From: Pelecanus crispus
Lineage: Eukaryota; Chordata; Aves; Pelecaniformes; Pelecanidae
Assembly (NCBI RefSeq): GCF_030463565.1
Contig: NC_134659.1
Location: forward strand, 8,192,511 to 8,256,510
Reading direction: 5' to 3'
Length of the DNA stretch: 64,000 bases
The stretch's first letter is position 1, and each line of letters begins with the position of its first letter. This document shows, piece by piece, positions 1 through 13,254 of this stretch. Under the pieces are notes generated by a model. The model saw only the letters and a program-made list of their open reading frames with translations. It was not told where the DNA came from and did no database searches. A program made the position numbers and the translations under genes.

Positions 1-1823
1 GCTCAAGCACCCTGGCTTCTCCATCCTGGACGATCCACAGGGAAAATGCTGCATTTCACTAAGAAAACCAACCAGCAGATACAGCCTCATCCTAGCATCT
101 CCCCTCAGTCTTTATATTTACTCCCGGGATGCACTGTGGCCTCTGGGGACCTCCAGTCCCCTGAGAAGGACAAAGAAGATCCAATTTACCATGGGGCCCA
201 TATGGTGACGGTGCCTCCACATTCCCTAACGCAGCCCTGCCGACGGCAGGGTGCCACACAGATGGTACCTGGCTGATGCCAGGGACAGCCCGTGGCCAGG
301 ACACCCAGGGATAATAAGGGAAATGAGGCATTCTGGCTAGAAATAAGGTGCCAATTTTTAGCAGCAAAGGATTAGATTCTAAAGGGGTGAGGATGGATTC
401 GCAGGGGGAGAGTCACCGCTGCGGAGATCTGTGTTATGGATGTGATCGAGCCCTGAGAAAAGATGTAGTGGTGCTTCCTCTCTCATCCAGGCCTGGGAAG
501 TCTCACGAGTCCCCACAGCTGCAGCAACATGTCCTTCGCTCTCCAGGGGACAAAGCCCAGCTTGTCCCTTGCTGGAGATACAATTCTGGCAGGACATTTC
601 CAGGTCTCAGAGACTGCCTCAGAGGTGGCAGGGAAGCAGCGAGTGCCCCTTAAAGCATGGGGACAAAGAACCCTGCAAGGAATAAAAGACAGCTACTCCC
701 AATATCTTACCTTAACGGGCCCGCTTCTGCCCTGAAGGCTTGCTCCAAAACCAAAGAGCGGTTCCCATCCTCAGCCCTCGCTCACTCCAAGCTGCTAAGC
801 CAGAGGAGAAACCAGGAGGAAAAATGTCCAGATCTGGCTGTTTCTTTGCAGGGAGAAGTAAGTGTTAGTATTCAACTGATATTTATAGTTCCCAGTGGGA
901 GGGGAGGCATTACACACAACTTCCAGCGGGTATTTTCAGAAAGCCACCTGCTCCTCGCCATTGTGCAGAAACACAATTGTTCCGTAACAAAGAGCTTGTC
1001 AGACAGTGAGCCGAAATCTCTGCCGGGTCCTCCGGTGCGGATACGGGGTGCAAAGTGCGGAGGACGGTGAACACCCCTAACAGGGGTTGGCACCTAAACT
1101 CGGTCATGTACGCCAATTTACAGGACTCTGTTACCCCTTGGAGAGTGTTGTATTGGTCGTGTTATGGTTCCTGACTCAGTTTCCCTGCTTCCAAAATGGG
1201 CTACGTGCCCTCAACTGACCCCAGAGAAAGGCATAATCTCAGTTTATTGCAAGGAGGAATCTGGCACGGGAAGGGACTGCTGGGGTAAAGACACACCAAC
1301 ACGCAAAGCTCCTGCCTTTGCACTTTGGGGTGAGGTGACAGACGGGAATGAGCCTTGGAGGGGCTCCAAACTGGATGATCCCTCTAACAAGTGGGATCCC
1401 AAAGCCTGGCCAAGAGACTCAGCAAGCCCAGACTCACCTTCAAACTTCATCTCTGGGTTTGCAACAGCCAAAAACACAACTGAGGGGAGAGAGAATGACA
1501 GGTCTGAAATTGCTGCTAAACTCATGAGGAATCCAGGGTGGCCAGGAGCTCACGCGGGTGCCCAGCAAGCGTGCTCGTGAAGCAAGGGCATATGGTCACC
1601 GTAACAAGCCCATAAGCTGGATTTCATGCTGCTACAGACCTGCCCAAGCAGGAAGAAGGGGTTACCCAAAACCATTAGAAATGCAAACCAAATCCTCCAA
1701 ATCCTGTGACCGCAATCCTACTCCAGTCACCTGCGCCAATAGCATTTTGTAGTGGATTTCCACAAAAACCCGGCAGCATCGCTCAAATGATGGGACTGCC
1801 AGCAATGCCGGAGAAATACCAAT
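1..1823. other. Left flank, no gene recognised
   Basis: Unique sequence of mixed base composition. The open frames here are short (under about 140 codons), occur on both strands and do not resemble any protein I know. Nothing repetitive is visible before the CR1 end at 1824. It may be intron of a minus-strand gene starting near 22.9 kb, but that is inference only. Confidence 0.5.
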
Positions 1824-1951
1824 TCATAGAATCATAGAATCATAGAATTGTTTAGGTTGGAAAAGACCTTTAAGATCAGCCAGTCCAACCATTAACCTAA
1901 CATTACCAAGTCCACCACTAAACCAGTTAAGGGTAGAGTAGCAACCCCACG
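1824..1951 (-). mobile_element. CR1 3'-end fragment
   Basis: Read on the minus strand this is the 3' tail of a CR1 LINE. The plus strand starts with three copies of the TCATAGAA-type octamer and continues into the conserved CR1 3' UTR (GGTTGGAAAAGACC, then AAGATCA and GTCCAACC). Only about 130 bp is left; the right boundary is approximate. CR1 copies are normally truncated at their 5' end, as here. It lies about 40 bp from a second, longer CR1 in the same orientation. Confidence 0.85.
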
Positions 1952-1993
1952 CCTCCTGGCTTGGTGGCTGGATCATTTATAATGCAAGTAAAA

Positions 1994-3268
1994 ACTAGGA
2001 ATCATTAAGATTGGAAAGGACCTCTAAGATCATCAGTCCAACCATCAACCCAACACCCCCATGCCCACTAAACCATGTCCCCAAGTGTCACATCTACCTG
2101 TTTTTTGAACTCTTCCAGGGATGTGGACTCCCCCACCTCTCTGGGCAGCCTGTTCCAATGCTTGACCACCCTTTCCGTGAAGAAATTTTTCCTAATATCC
2201 AACCTAAACCTCCCCTGGCGCAGCTTGAGACCATTTCCTCTCATCCTATCATTATTTACTTGAGAGAAGAGACCAACACCCACCTCCCTGTCCCCTCCTG
2301 TCAGGCAGTTGTAGAGAGCGATCAGGTCTCCCCTCAGCCTCCTCTTCTCCAGGCTGAACACCCCCAGCTCCCTCAGCCGCTCCCCACCAGCCCTGTGCTC
2401 CAGACCCTTCACCAGCTCCGCTGCCCTTCTCTGGACACGCTCCAGCACCTCAGTGTCCTTCTTGTACTGAGGGGCCCAAAACTGGACACAGTATTCCAGG
2501 TGCAGCCTCCCCAGTGCAGAGTACAGGGGCACAATCACCTCCCTGCTCCTGCTGGCCACACCATTCCTCATACAAGCCAGGATGCTGTTGGCCTTCTTGG
2601 CCACCTGGGCACACTGCTGGCTCATGTTCAGCTGGCTGTTGACCAGCACCCCCAGGTCCTTTTCAGCCAGCCAGCTTTCCAGCCACTCTTCCCCAGGCCT
2701 GTAGCATTGCGTGGGGTTGGTGTGACCCAAGTGCAGGACCCGGCACTTGGCCTTGTTAAACCTCGTACAGCTGGCCTTGGCCCATCGGTCCAGCCTGTCC
2801 AGGTCCCTCTGCAGGGCCATCCTACCCTCCAGCAGATCAACACTCCCACCCAACTTGGTGTCATCTGCAAACTTACTGAGGGCACACTCAATCCCCTCAT
2901 CCAGATCGTTGATAAAGATATTAAACAAGGCTGGCCCCAAAACTGAGCCCTGGGGAACACCGCTCGTGAACGGCTGCCAACTGGACTTAACTGCATTCAC
3001 CACTACTCTCGGGGCTTGACCACCCAACCAGTTTTTTACCCAGCGAAGACTACGCCCATCCAAGCCATGAGCTGCCGGCTTCCTAAGGAGAATGCTATGG
3101 GAGACCGTGTCAAAGGCTTTGCTGAAGTCCAGGTAGATGACATCCACAGCCTTTCCCTCATCCACCAGGTGGGTCACCAGGTCATAGAAGGAGATCAGGT
3201 TGGTCAAGCAGGACCTGCCTTTCATAAACCCATGCTGGCTGGGCCCGATCCCCCGGTCCCCTTTGAAT
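1994..3268 (-). mobile_element. CR1 LINE, 5'-truncated copy with reverse transcriptase part
   Basis: Minus-strand CR1 of about 1.27 kb. It runs from the 3' UTR (plus-strand GATTGGAAAGGACC, about 1999) back through the second half of ORF2. The 5' end is cut inside the reverse transcriptase, near the codons for [16 protein letters not shown], which is the usual outcome of incomplete target-primed reverse transcription. There is no octamer tail, so the very 3' tip has decayed or was replaced. It is closely similar to the plus-strand CR1 at 48.5-52.0 kb, so both are probably of the same or related subfamilies. Confidence 0.93.
2068..3268 (-). pseudogene. CR1 ORF2 C-terminal fragment (reverse transcriptase)
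   Basis: One open frame of about 400 CR1-derived codons lies inside the truncated element. It carries the finger and palm region ([11 protein letters not shown]), the [11 protein letters not shown] motif, and the catalytic FADD motif (FADDTKLGG), followed by the CR1 C-terminal region ending in [12 protein letters not shown] and a stop. The frame is uninterrupted, which points to a fairly young insertion, but it lacks the endonuclease domain and the N-terminal half of the reverse transcriptase. It extends upstream into non-CR1 flank to 3402 only because no stop happens to intervene. It is a dead fragment, not a host gene. Confidence 0.9.
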
Positions 3269-3644
3269 TCCTTCAATGGGTGAGTGGTTGGGAAACCACC
3301 TTGTGCTGCGAGCAGGACTCCCTGGAAGGGAGAAGGATGCGCCCGATGCACGACACTGAGCTCACATCCCTCTTCCGGGATGCAGTCTGCACTCAGATCC
3401 ATCTACAGAGACAAGGAGGGGTATTAACAGCAACTAACCTGACACAAGAAAGCCACAATGCTGGCTTACAATCATTTCCTTTTTCACTAGCTGGTCTGCT
3501 TGCTATCCCTGTGTGTGCACGTGGCTGTTTCATCCTTTTTTTCTATAACTTTGCAACCAAAACCTCTGTCCTTTGCTGTTAGGACAAAGCCTTTGACTTC
3601 TGCTTCATTCAAGGTTAGTTTAAACAAGCAGCAGAGGGAAATGC

Positions 3645-4007
3645 AATCATAGAATCATAGAATCATAGAATGCTTTGGGGTGGAAGGGACCTTTAGAGGT
3701 CATCTAGCCCAACCCCCCTGCAGTGACAGGGACATCTTTAACCATGTCAGGGTGCTCAGAGCCCCGTCCAACCTGACCTGGAACGTTTCTAGGGATGGGG
3801 CCTCTGCTACCTCTCTGGGCAACCTGTTCCAGTGCCTCATCACCCTCATTGTAAAAAATTTCTTCCTTATATCCAATCTAAATCTATTCTTCTTTAGTTT
3901 AAATCCATTACTCCTTGTCCTGTCACAACAGGCCTTGCTAAAAAGATTGTCCCCATCCTTCCTATAGGCCCCTTTTAAGAACTGAAAGGCCGCAATAAGG
4001 TCTCCTC
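3645..4007 (-). mobile_element. CR1 3'-end fragment
   Basis: A third minus-strand CR1 end. The plus strand starts with AATCATAGAATCATAGAATC and a conserved GGTGGAAGGGACC block, then covers the last part of ORF2 (the region for leftover LFSQ..RNFF codons is recognisable) up to about 4007. It differs clearly from the copy at 1994-3268 (for example GACAGGGACATC and TAAAAAATTTCTTCC), so it belongs to another, probably older CR1 subfamily and is an independent insertion. Confidence 0.9.
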
Positions 4008-7000
4008 ACCACAGCTCTTCTGGAAGCAGCCTGCTGAGGTGAGCCAGCCCCTGATGAATCCGCAAGCAAAGGTGAGCACTGGGATCCCAGCAATCAGGCT
4101 GGTTTCCAGCCCAAGTTGGATGCAGACTCCTTTGAGAGGGAACAAGGCACGGAGAAACAGTCTACAACCATGGGGAGAAAATTGTGCGCTTGTCACAGAG
4201 GCGGCATCACTGCAAAAATCCCCTCACCTTTGGGTGAGGCATTGTGCCTCAGTTTCCCCACTAGCAGGGTGAAATCATGAGCCACTCTCAGCAGTGGGGA
4301 CTGAAGGGGAGAGCCCAGGGCATAATGTCAATTGTTGCTGTGAGTTGGAGGGATGGCTGGTGATTTTCCATTATTTCACTTGAGGTTTTGCCACAGGTAC
4401 ATCCCTCCCACCCCCATGACACCTTTGATGAGGAGTTATTTCATCTGGAAGCCTGACGCCCCGGTGCCAGGGGCCATCCTCCTCGCTGCCAAACCAGCCC
4501 CTGCCCTGCTTTAGTCACACACCATGAGCACTTGCTGGTGCTAATTTATTCAGCGACGGGGGAAGAGTCACCAGCATGAAGCGGGGCTGCTGAAATCTGC
4601 GCCACGGGTGCACCCAAGCCCCGTCAAGAGGTGCAGGGGTGCCTCTTCACCCACCCAGGCCCCGGTACCCACACTACAGCAGGCAGCTTGGGCTTCTGCG
4701 CCCAGCCCAGGGGACATGGGAGGCTGCTGCTTGTAAAGCAACCCCACGGCAAACACCATGTGCAGCCTAACGCAGCGGCTGCTTATCCTAAGTAGCTTGC
4801 ATGCCTCGTCTGCCCAAGATCCAGGGCTTCCACCGTGTCACTCAGCTTGCTGGCATCTCTTCCATACCCAAAAGCATCATCTGCACCCTAAGCACGACCT
4901 TCTGTGCAACAAACCTCAGCAATAATAACTGCTCCTTGACATCTGCTTCACATCTGCCCATTTCCCATTATAAAATCTGGCCACCAATTCCATGAACAGT
5001 GGAAAGGGAAGGCAGCTCAGCGAGCTCCCCGGGGCCTGGAGCAGCACCCCACTCCCTGCCCTGCTCTGGCAGATCTTAAGCACTTTGCCACTATCCTTCA
5101 CTGGACCACAAACTTTGAGTGGTGTTGAGGAACAGCCAAGGGAGGTAATTTGGAGAGCCAGAGAAGAGGCAGCCTGGGCTTTCAGTGTGAAATTTGGGAA
5201 GTATTAGCGGGTATTCGCAGCCCACAGAGGAAGTACCGGGGAAGTACCTAGTGCTGCTGGCTCCCATTTGAACCACGGCAGACTTGGGAACACGCCCCTG
5301 CATCACGCTCAGGGAGATTTTGCGGCCAACGTGGCCTGAAAAGGAGAAGCGATGGTCCTGGAGCACGACCCATGCCACTGGGAGGCCTCCAGAGATCAGC
5401 AATTCTCCGTTGGCCACTTTAGTGCACAAGCAGAGATAACGGCGGTAAGACCTGCGCCCCAAGCCCTCCCCGTGCTCCCCATTGCACCTGCAGACAGTCC
5501 AGGGTCTCCCCCAGATGCATCAGGACATCGCTTTCCTCCGTCCTCCCAAAACACGGGAGGTTTTAGTCCTTCCTGTTCAGGAAGAGCGGTGACATCTTGG
5601 CTTGGGCACTGGATGACCCCAACCAGAGGTAACTCGGATGGTTTTCATAATTCAAGAGATGTGGGGTTCCCCCTCGTATTCATCCCTTCTGCTTTCCCTT
5701 CCTTGTGCTAAGTAACTTCAGCAAGTTATTTAATCTCACTGCTGATGGCACAGCTAATTACTAAACAGCTTTCGCCCAGCTGCAGACATGCCTTGGTGGC
5801 AAGCAGGATACCAGTGTGATGCTCGGCTCTGTGCAATCAGGCTGCAAGGATGGTTGGGCCAGATCCAGTACCAGGACAGCTCCGCAACATCCACAGGGAA
5901 AAAAACCCCAGACATATCCCATGCATCTCCACCCCTACTGGGACACGTGGGTGGATGGGATCTCAGAGCTGTGGTTGCTCAGCTCTGTAAAGGGTAAGGC
6001 AGGATCATGGGGGTAAATCCCTGCCTGGCTGAAACCTGCTCTTCCTCCCAAGCACCCTTGTGCTGCGGATTATCCCAGTTGTGATTACCACAGCCTTCCC
6101 TGGCCAAGTTGTGGTCCTTTGACATCTTGGCTGTCCCCCCACATGGTTTGGAAGGGGTGGATGAAGCTGGCAGAGGAGCACAGAAAGCTGGACTGGTCCC
6201 AGTAAGGAGCAGGCAGACATGGAGACAAACTGCAGCACGGGCCCCGTCCCCCCCAGACCGGGCTGGAATAACCCTGCTGCCGCTGCCACAGTGCCCGTGC
6301 CCGCGTGCCTGCGAGGGCCCAGCGAGCCGGGTGTCAGCTCCCGGCATCTCATCCCTGCGGTTCATGGCAAGCAACAGGACATGGCATGGCATGGCAGAAG
6401 CAGCCGCGTGGGGATGTCTGAGGACAGTGACATTTAAAAGGTGGCCAGAGGCAAGGCACAGACACTAGAGCTCTGTCTGCTTCTGTCTAACCTGCATCAA
6501 ACAAATCCACGTCTTCAACCCACGCTCTTCTCTATGCAAAATTAGCTCACAGATGAAGCTCGCCCGGCACACAGCTTCCAGCCGCAGCAGCAGGAAAGCG
6601 CCAAGTGCCTGCCTCAGCTGGACAGTGCTGCAGGAAGGCTTCTCCTGCAATTTTAAACCTTGTTTCTTGCAAGAAGGAGTTTGTGGTGGTGACTCGGCCC
6701 CCACGCATCCCCAAACACCGTGAAGCAGAGGCCTATGTTCCCAGCTCACTGTGCCAGTGAGGTGGAGGTCCTGAAGATGCTGTGCTTTGGGAACTGAGTT
6801 GAGAAGGAAAATCCAACTCGTTTCCCTTTAGGAGAATGGTGGAATTAGCTCAACCCTTATTAGCCATCAGAGAAACCACAGCAAGCACCTCAGAAATACC
6901 CTACCATGTAAAAAGCTCCATCTGGAGCTCATTCCTCATAGATATAGTCCACAAGGAAGATATAAAGGATATATAAGTCCAGTTCCCTCCAGAGATCCCA

Positions 7001-10000
7001 AGTACTGGAGAAGATCGGGAAGAATGAATCAAGCTTTTTGTGAACGTCATGCGCTGTGTTAGACCCAACAGGGAGCTTTGAGCAGAGCCTCCAAGGGCTT
7101 CACCCAGCTCCACCAGCCCCCTCCTTCCCTCCTCTCTTCATTAACGAGCACCCCCGTACCCCGGCTGATGACCCCCAGGGCTTACGGGGCAGAAAGGCCA
7201 CCTCCTGCAGCCCAGGCAGGCAGAGCAGGGACGGGGTGGCCCGGAGGGCAGAGCAGCCACGGACACCAGCCAGCTCCTTACCCAGTGCGGTCCCAGTGCG
7301 CCGGCGGCTGAGCCACCGGGGATGGGGCTCCCATCCCAGCTGAGAGCCTGGGTGTATCAGTGGGGAGGGACGGGGGTGCCACAGGGCAGCCATCCCTTCG
7401 AGGTGTCCCTGAAGAGGCCAGGGAATGTGCTGGCACTACGGAGCATCCAGGGATAAGTGAGCGTGCTCCAGCCCATGCTCCCACCATGCTCATTCAGTGA
7501 TCCTGGCACCCATCCTGCTTGCCACAGTCCCAACGGTGCATGCCCAGCACTGCCTTCATCCTTGTTCCTCTGCACCAGCACCCGATTTCAGGATGCTCAG
7601 CACGGTGCTGGATGAGCAGAGAGGCCGGCCAGAGGAAATAGTGCCCCAGCACTGCTCCCCTGGTTTGGGGGATTTGAAAAAACAGCGCAAGCTTCAAATT
7701 GAGGGAACTAACACGAAATTGCTCCAGAAAGCATGGGGAATGTCGCGGTTTGCAGTGGGGTGGCAGCTCTTCTCTGTGTCAGCAGAGCTCTCATCTGAGC
7801 ATTTATCGTCACAAAAAGCAGCGCTGGGCATTAGTTCAGCTCAATTTCCAACTCATTCCCTCCTAAAATGTCAGTTCCGTGGAGCTAAGCTAATGCAGTG
7901 AGCTCTGCGTCCTTGCCGGCAGCACCCAGTGCAACCTGGGCAAAGCCCCGTGCCTGGCACCGAGAGACCCGGGAGCTTGTGCCCTTGTCCCCACCGTGCT
8001 TCCTGCAAAGACCCACAGCCATGCCCAGCTCACCCAAGAAGATTGCAAAGGTGGTGGCCCCAACCACGCCATCATCAAGCCTGGCCCGTGTTTCTGTCCA
8101 TCACCCCCAAAGAGTGCCCAAGAAGCATCCACCCCCGTCACACCCACTGGCACAAAGCCCCTCAACACAGCCCTTTGCAATCCCCCCCAGCACTTTGAGG
8201 AGCTCCTGCACACACTGAGTGGCCCTGTGGCACCAGGACAATCCCCCGAACCACCCAGGAGGAGGCGAGAGCAGGATTTGGCCGATCCATGTAAGACATC
8301 ACCAGGAGAGGGGGAAACTGCATTTGCAGCTCAGCAGGCTTTTAAAGAAATTAAATGTAGGTAATTACATTGGTGCACGACTAGCTGGAAGAGACGCAGG
8401 CATGGTGGTTTCCATCCTGGTCCCTCTGTCTGAGCAGTGCTCCTGCGGGCACTCAAAAACATGGTGGCTAGGAAACTTTAAAATCCCTGGAGTGGGGATG
8501 AAGGGAAGGGGGTGACCCAATGCGTTGGCAACACATCTGCTGCCTGAGATGACAATGCTGTTTGTGCACCCTCTCTTTTAAAAGCAAGCAGCATATTAAA
8601 GCTCACAAGCCGACAGGACGCACCCAGGGTTGGGAGTCCCTCTCCACACACAACTCAAGCACAGCAGCTGAGCCAACATTTTCTAGAAGGTTTAGGGACA
8701 TTTTTACAGAAAGCTTCAAATTTCTGGCTTCTTTACAACACAATTTTGCACCCTGGGCATCCTACAGTGCCCTGTTCCTGCAGATGTTAGACCAAGCAGA
8801 ACCCAGCTCCACCAGCACTGGCTTAGGGATGGTTCAGCCCGAAGCAGCCCATCCCCAAGATCCACCACGTCACCGTCGCAGTGCCAGTGCTGTGCTGCTG
8901 CAATGCTGCAGTCCCTCCAGGGCAACGTAGGGGAAAAAGAACAACGTGTGTCAGGGGTTGGTGGGATGCTCACCCGAGCAGAAGTGGCTCCCTGCCTGGC
9001 CTCCCGTGCCGCGCCCTCCTCCCACCTTGCCAAGCTCAGATGCTGCCTGCAGCCACCAGCCCACCTGAGATGACCTTTACCTGCCGTGCCGATACGGGGG
9101 CATTCACCGAGTGATGCTCAGGACGTGCACACCTGACAGACGGAGCTCCCTGACCTTGTCTCCACTAGGTAAATGCACCAATCTATCTTAACCAATTTTG
9201 GAAGGGGCCTGGTTTGGACAGCTGCAAGTCCTTCCCTGCTGAAATACGGTGATTCAAGGCCAGCTCGTCTGAAGCAATGCTTGCTGCTGGGTTTCACCTT
9301 GCTACCACATACATTAGGACCTTCAGTCTATGCAGACAGAGCAGCAACAACTCCCTGACGCACAAATCCACCCAGTGCAGGAGCTCAAAAGGATTGAATT
9401 TGCCTTGGACCCAGCATCCTGAAAATGGGAGGTGGGATTCTTATGCATTGTCCTTTGCAAAGGGCTTGGCCCTGCTGAAGGACATGGCGGACTTCAGGCT
9501 TGACGAGCCTCAGGCAAAGCATTCACGGCACCTCTGGGTATGCACATTGACACCCACCCTGTAGATCTGCCATTGTCACGGCATGGCATGAAGTGCTGTC
9601 CAAAGACCCTTTTTCCCCTCCAACATCACAACCACACCTGCCGGTCACCACGTTTCAGCTCAGCAGAGCCACCTACACCTATTTGGACCTGCTCAGAGCT
9701 GACACCCCAGGATAACTCAAGGGCTGGACTCATATCCAGCAATGCACTGCATCCTTACAGGCAATGCAGCACACAAAACCTCTCCCAAGGTGCTCCCACC
9801 CCAGACGTAGAGTCAACGTGAACAAGACTCGTCTCTCCCTACAGCCAAAGCCACCTTCCTCCCAGGCACTAGGTCCCTGTGGCACCTTTGTAAGTCCAAA
9901 TCCTTCCACGCATGGAGTAGGCATAGATACGAGCCCACCTTGCTCCTAGATCTCACAGGATTTCCAAAGAGCATCAGCCAAGCCAGAGCACTGAAAGATA

Positions 10001-10290
10001 AGGTCCAAATCTTCTAGAGGTACGGAGGAATCTAGTTCCTGAGACCCAAGAACCAAATACCCTCCCAGATTGGGTCTCACCACCTCCTCTGCTCTTTGTG
10101 AAGCATATGGCCATTCCCTAGCTGTGTCTGGTCTGAGGAACACAGGACAGTAGAAGACAAGAGGGTTTCTGGGTCAATCTTGGTCTCATGAGGGGGAACA
10201 GATGGGTTTTCTGGTGGGACTGATGTTCTGAAAAGCAATTACACATGAAGACATCCCCAACAGACTATGCTGTGCTCTGGCTCAGAGCCC
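4008..10290. other. Gene-free stretch, unique sequence
   Basis: About 6.3 kb without a recognisable exon, RNA gene or transposon. Open frames are all short, scattered over six frames and low in any familiar motif. Several plus-strand ACTCACC or CTTACC strings could be minus-strand splice donors, but none is paired with a convincing acceptor and frame. Confidence 0.45.
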
Positions 10291-10299
10291 AAGTCATCG

Positions 10300-10425
10300 T
10301 GGGTTTGGATTTTAATTAGCCCCGTTTTGGTATCTGTTCTCTACTTCCCTCCAGATAATGATTTAATTATTACAGACATGTCTTCAAATTAGCAGCTTCC
10401 TCAGCGGATTATTCAGCTGGGATCT
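10300..10425. promoter_or_regulatory. AT-rich island with homeodomain-type sites
   Basis: An AT-rich block inside GC-richer surroundings. It holds two TTAATTA-type cores (TTTTAATTAG near 10311 and ATTTAATTATTA near 10360) and further AATTA strings. Such TAAT clusters are typical of homeodomain-bound enhancers, but by eye this is only a candidate. No conservation data were available. Confidence 0.2.
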
Positions 10426-13250
10426 CCTCAATTACAGAGCCCATCTCACCACCACCAAAAGAGAGGCTGGAGAGAACAAAGGAAAACCGGAACCCTTCTC
10501 GGAAAGAAAAACCACACAAGCACCCAGCTCCTGAGCAGGGGCCACTGTCAAGCCCTTCTCCTACTTTTATCCATGTCTCACAGTTGGTTAAAAAACCTAG
10601 CTCCAAAACACACCCCAAACATCTGCATCCTGCATGACCATGGTGGCATCAAGGCTGGTCTTGTCTTCCCACCACCAAGCCTTCTTACGCAGCAGACCAC
10701 AAGTAGGTGGAGAGGCCAAGCAAGGTGGAAGGGATGCACCGTGAGCTGGGACACAGAGCCACTGCTGGGCGTCCCCCCTAATGGGATCACATGTTTGGGG
10801 ATCCCTCAGGAGAGGGGAGCCCATGGGGACCTGGTGAGCTCATTGCTAGGCTGCAAGTGCCCTTGTGTTCTCTGCAGGGCTGGTGCCACCCAGCAAGCCC
10901 CCCACATTGGGAAGGACCACAGGGGAGAGGTGAAGGCAGGAGCCTGGTGGGACCAGGCAGAGAACGAGGCACAGCTCCCAGTGTCAAGCCCAATCTCCTC
11001 CTCTGGCAGTGAGACTAGGCAGGGGCCATGCCGAGGTTCAGCAAGGCTGCAGGCCTGAGGGACGAAGGCTGAAGAGAGAACAGCAGAACGGGTTGCCCAA
11101 AAGAAATCCCAGATGTACACGCAAAGCAAAGGACACAGCACAGCAAGGGTGAAGCCTTCAGAGTGCAGCTGTACAACACAACTTGGTGCCAACGAGCAGT
11201 AACTCACCTGCAGAAAAGCTAAGTCCCCGGCTAGATTGCCAAGCAGACAGGTTGCTTCCCCACTGCGAGACCTGGGCAGAGCATCTCCATGCTGCAGGGC
11301 TTCAGCAAACCCTCCTCCCCAGGCTGGCACCATCCCTCTCCCCAAGCTAGGCTGGGAAAGGAGGGGACACGCTCAAGAGGTACCCCATCCCTTGCTGCAA
11401 AGGACAATGAGCTCCAAGGACACACTGAGAAGCATTTTGGTCCTTTTCCACTGATGCACTTGAACTACCAACTGCACATGGTGCTTCTCCCAGGACCCCC
11501 AAGATTTCCCTCGGCAGTAGTGCTACAACCCCCACGTTACTACTAGGGAACCAGATTTTGCAGCAGCCACTGGAAAAGCTCTACCGCCTCTCCCTGCTGT
11601 AGCACAGACAGCAGCGGAAAATCTCCGCTGGCTCCTCTGTCACTGCAGTTCACACTCCAGCAGATTAGCTTAAACCAGCTGCAGCTCCTGCTGCTGCAGG
11701 AAGAGCCCTCGAGCACAGCCACGCGCGAGTCTGTGGCCGAACACACAGCCCAGGTCTCTTGAAACCCAGACTAACGCCTCATCTGTGAGGCTAGAGCGAC
11801 TCTCCTCCTCTGGTTCCCTTCCTGAACACAAGAAAAGCAGCTGGGCAGCAAAACCAGCCAGGCGATGCCGGCTGTTATCCCATTGAAGGGGCTTGGGGAT
11901 ACAGCCCTGGTGCCCCTCGTGCTCTCGGTGGGATCCGCCGCCCTGTTCTCCGGGCGATGAGCCCCAGCCCGCTGCACCACCTCCAGCCCCTTGCACCGCA
12001 CCCCTCCGGGGCATCGCCTGGCTCTGTCCTCCCCGCCAGCCATCACAAGCCCCTGAGCATTTCACGCTCTCCACCCCATCAGATTTGCTAAGAGAGACCA
12101 ACACGTTTGAGAGTGAGCGGGGGGAGAGAAAAGGCCATGACGACACAAGCCCTTTATAGTTTCATTTCCTTAAGAAACCAGGCTAAAGAAGATGGAGTGG
12201 AAGCAACACACAAGAGAAAGAGAAGGATTTTCGTTAACCCGATCAAACCTCCTGGAATACAATAACAGAAGCAGTAACAGATACCTCCCCTCTGGCCAAG
12301 GACAAACAAAGGCTTCGTAGTTATGAAGAAGAGGAAGAAAATTGGAGTTGAACAAAGGAAATGACTCAAAAATGGCTGAAATGTCAGATGTTATTAAAAA
12401 GCCTTCACCTAGAGAGAAATAATGACTGATGAGAGCAAGGATATGATGGGGGAAGCCGAACAGCTGGAGAACAAGCGGGATGGGGAGCAAGCACCTGAGA
12501 ACGGTTCCGCTCGCCCCCGAAAGCCGCCCTGGTGACCACGGTGGTGGGCTGACTTCTGGAGGTGTGCCTGGGGCGACCTGCGAGAAACTGAGGGTGCTGA
12601 GAGGCCGTGCCGGCGAGGAGGGCGACAGCAGCTGCAGGCGACGGCAGCCCCAGGCTAGCTTCACCCCACCGCAGACCAGTGAGTCCCCCAGGAGCCACGG
12701 TTAAATGCCTCCATATTTTGAAGCATCCCTTACAGAGGCCCCCATCCTGCTCTCCTGCCAGCCCTGGGCCATGTTGCCGCTGTACGGCACGGCAGGGTCC
12801 CTGCTCTGGCTGCTTGAGGAGAGGAGTGGGGATGCTACCTTGCTTTCTCAGGGTACTTGCAGCGCCATCAGCATGGCCGGGAACCCAGCTGCCAGAATCT
12901 GGAGCAGAAAAGCAAATTGAGCGGCCCCTCTGGCACCCCTGTGAGCATCACCCTGCGAGGGGACACCCACGCCTCCGACCCTGCCAGGGACCGTCCCACC
13001 CTCAGAGAGGCTGAGCCCGAGCATCTGCAGCCAGGGCCGAGCGGAGCCGCAGCCACCAGTGCCCGCATTAGGCAAGCGCGGCCTCGCAGGGCGCCGGCTT
13101 TTTCAGGCTGCCGCGGTGGTGGCCGGGGAGAGGAGTGTCTGGGCTGTATCAGTGTCACGCAGCATTGCAGGCTTGCTGGCTCCTGCTCCAGAGCAAAGGC
13201 AGCTCCATCCCAGCCCGGGAGGTCGAGCTGAAGTCACGTTGCTCTTGCTC
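10426..13250. other. Gene-free stretch, unique sequence
   Basis: No recognisable exon or repeat. The region becomes more GC-rich towards its right end, and open frames up to about 180 codons appear on both strands (for example 10806-11345 minus). Their composition is rich in Pro, Ser, Gly and Leu with no domain I know, as expected from GC-rich noncoding DNA. Confidence 0.4.
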
Positions 13251-13254
13251 TTCC

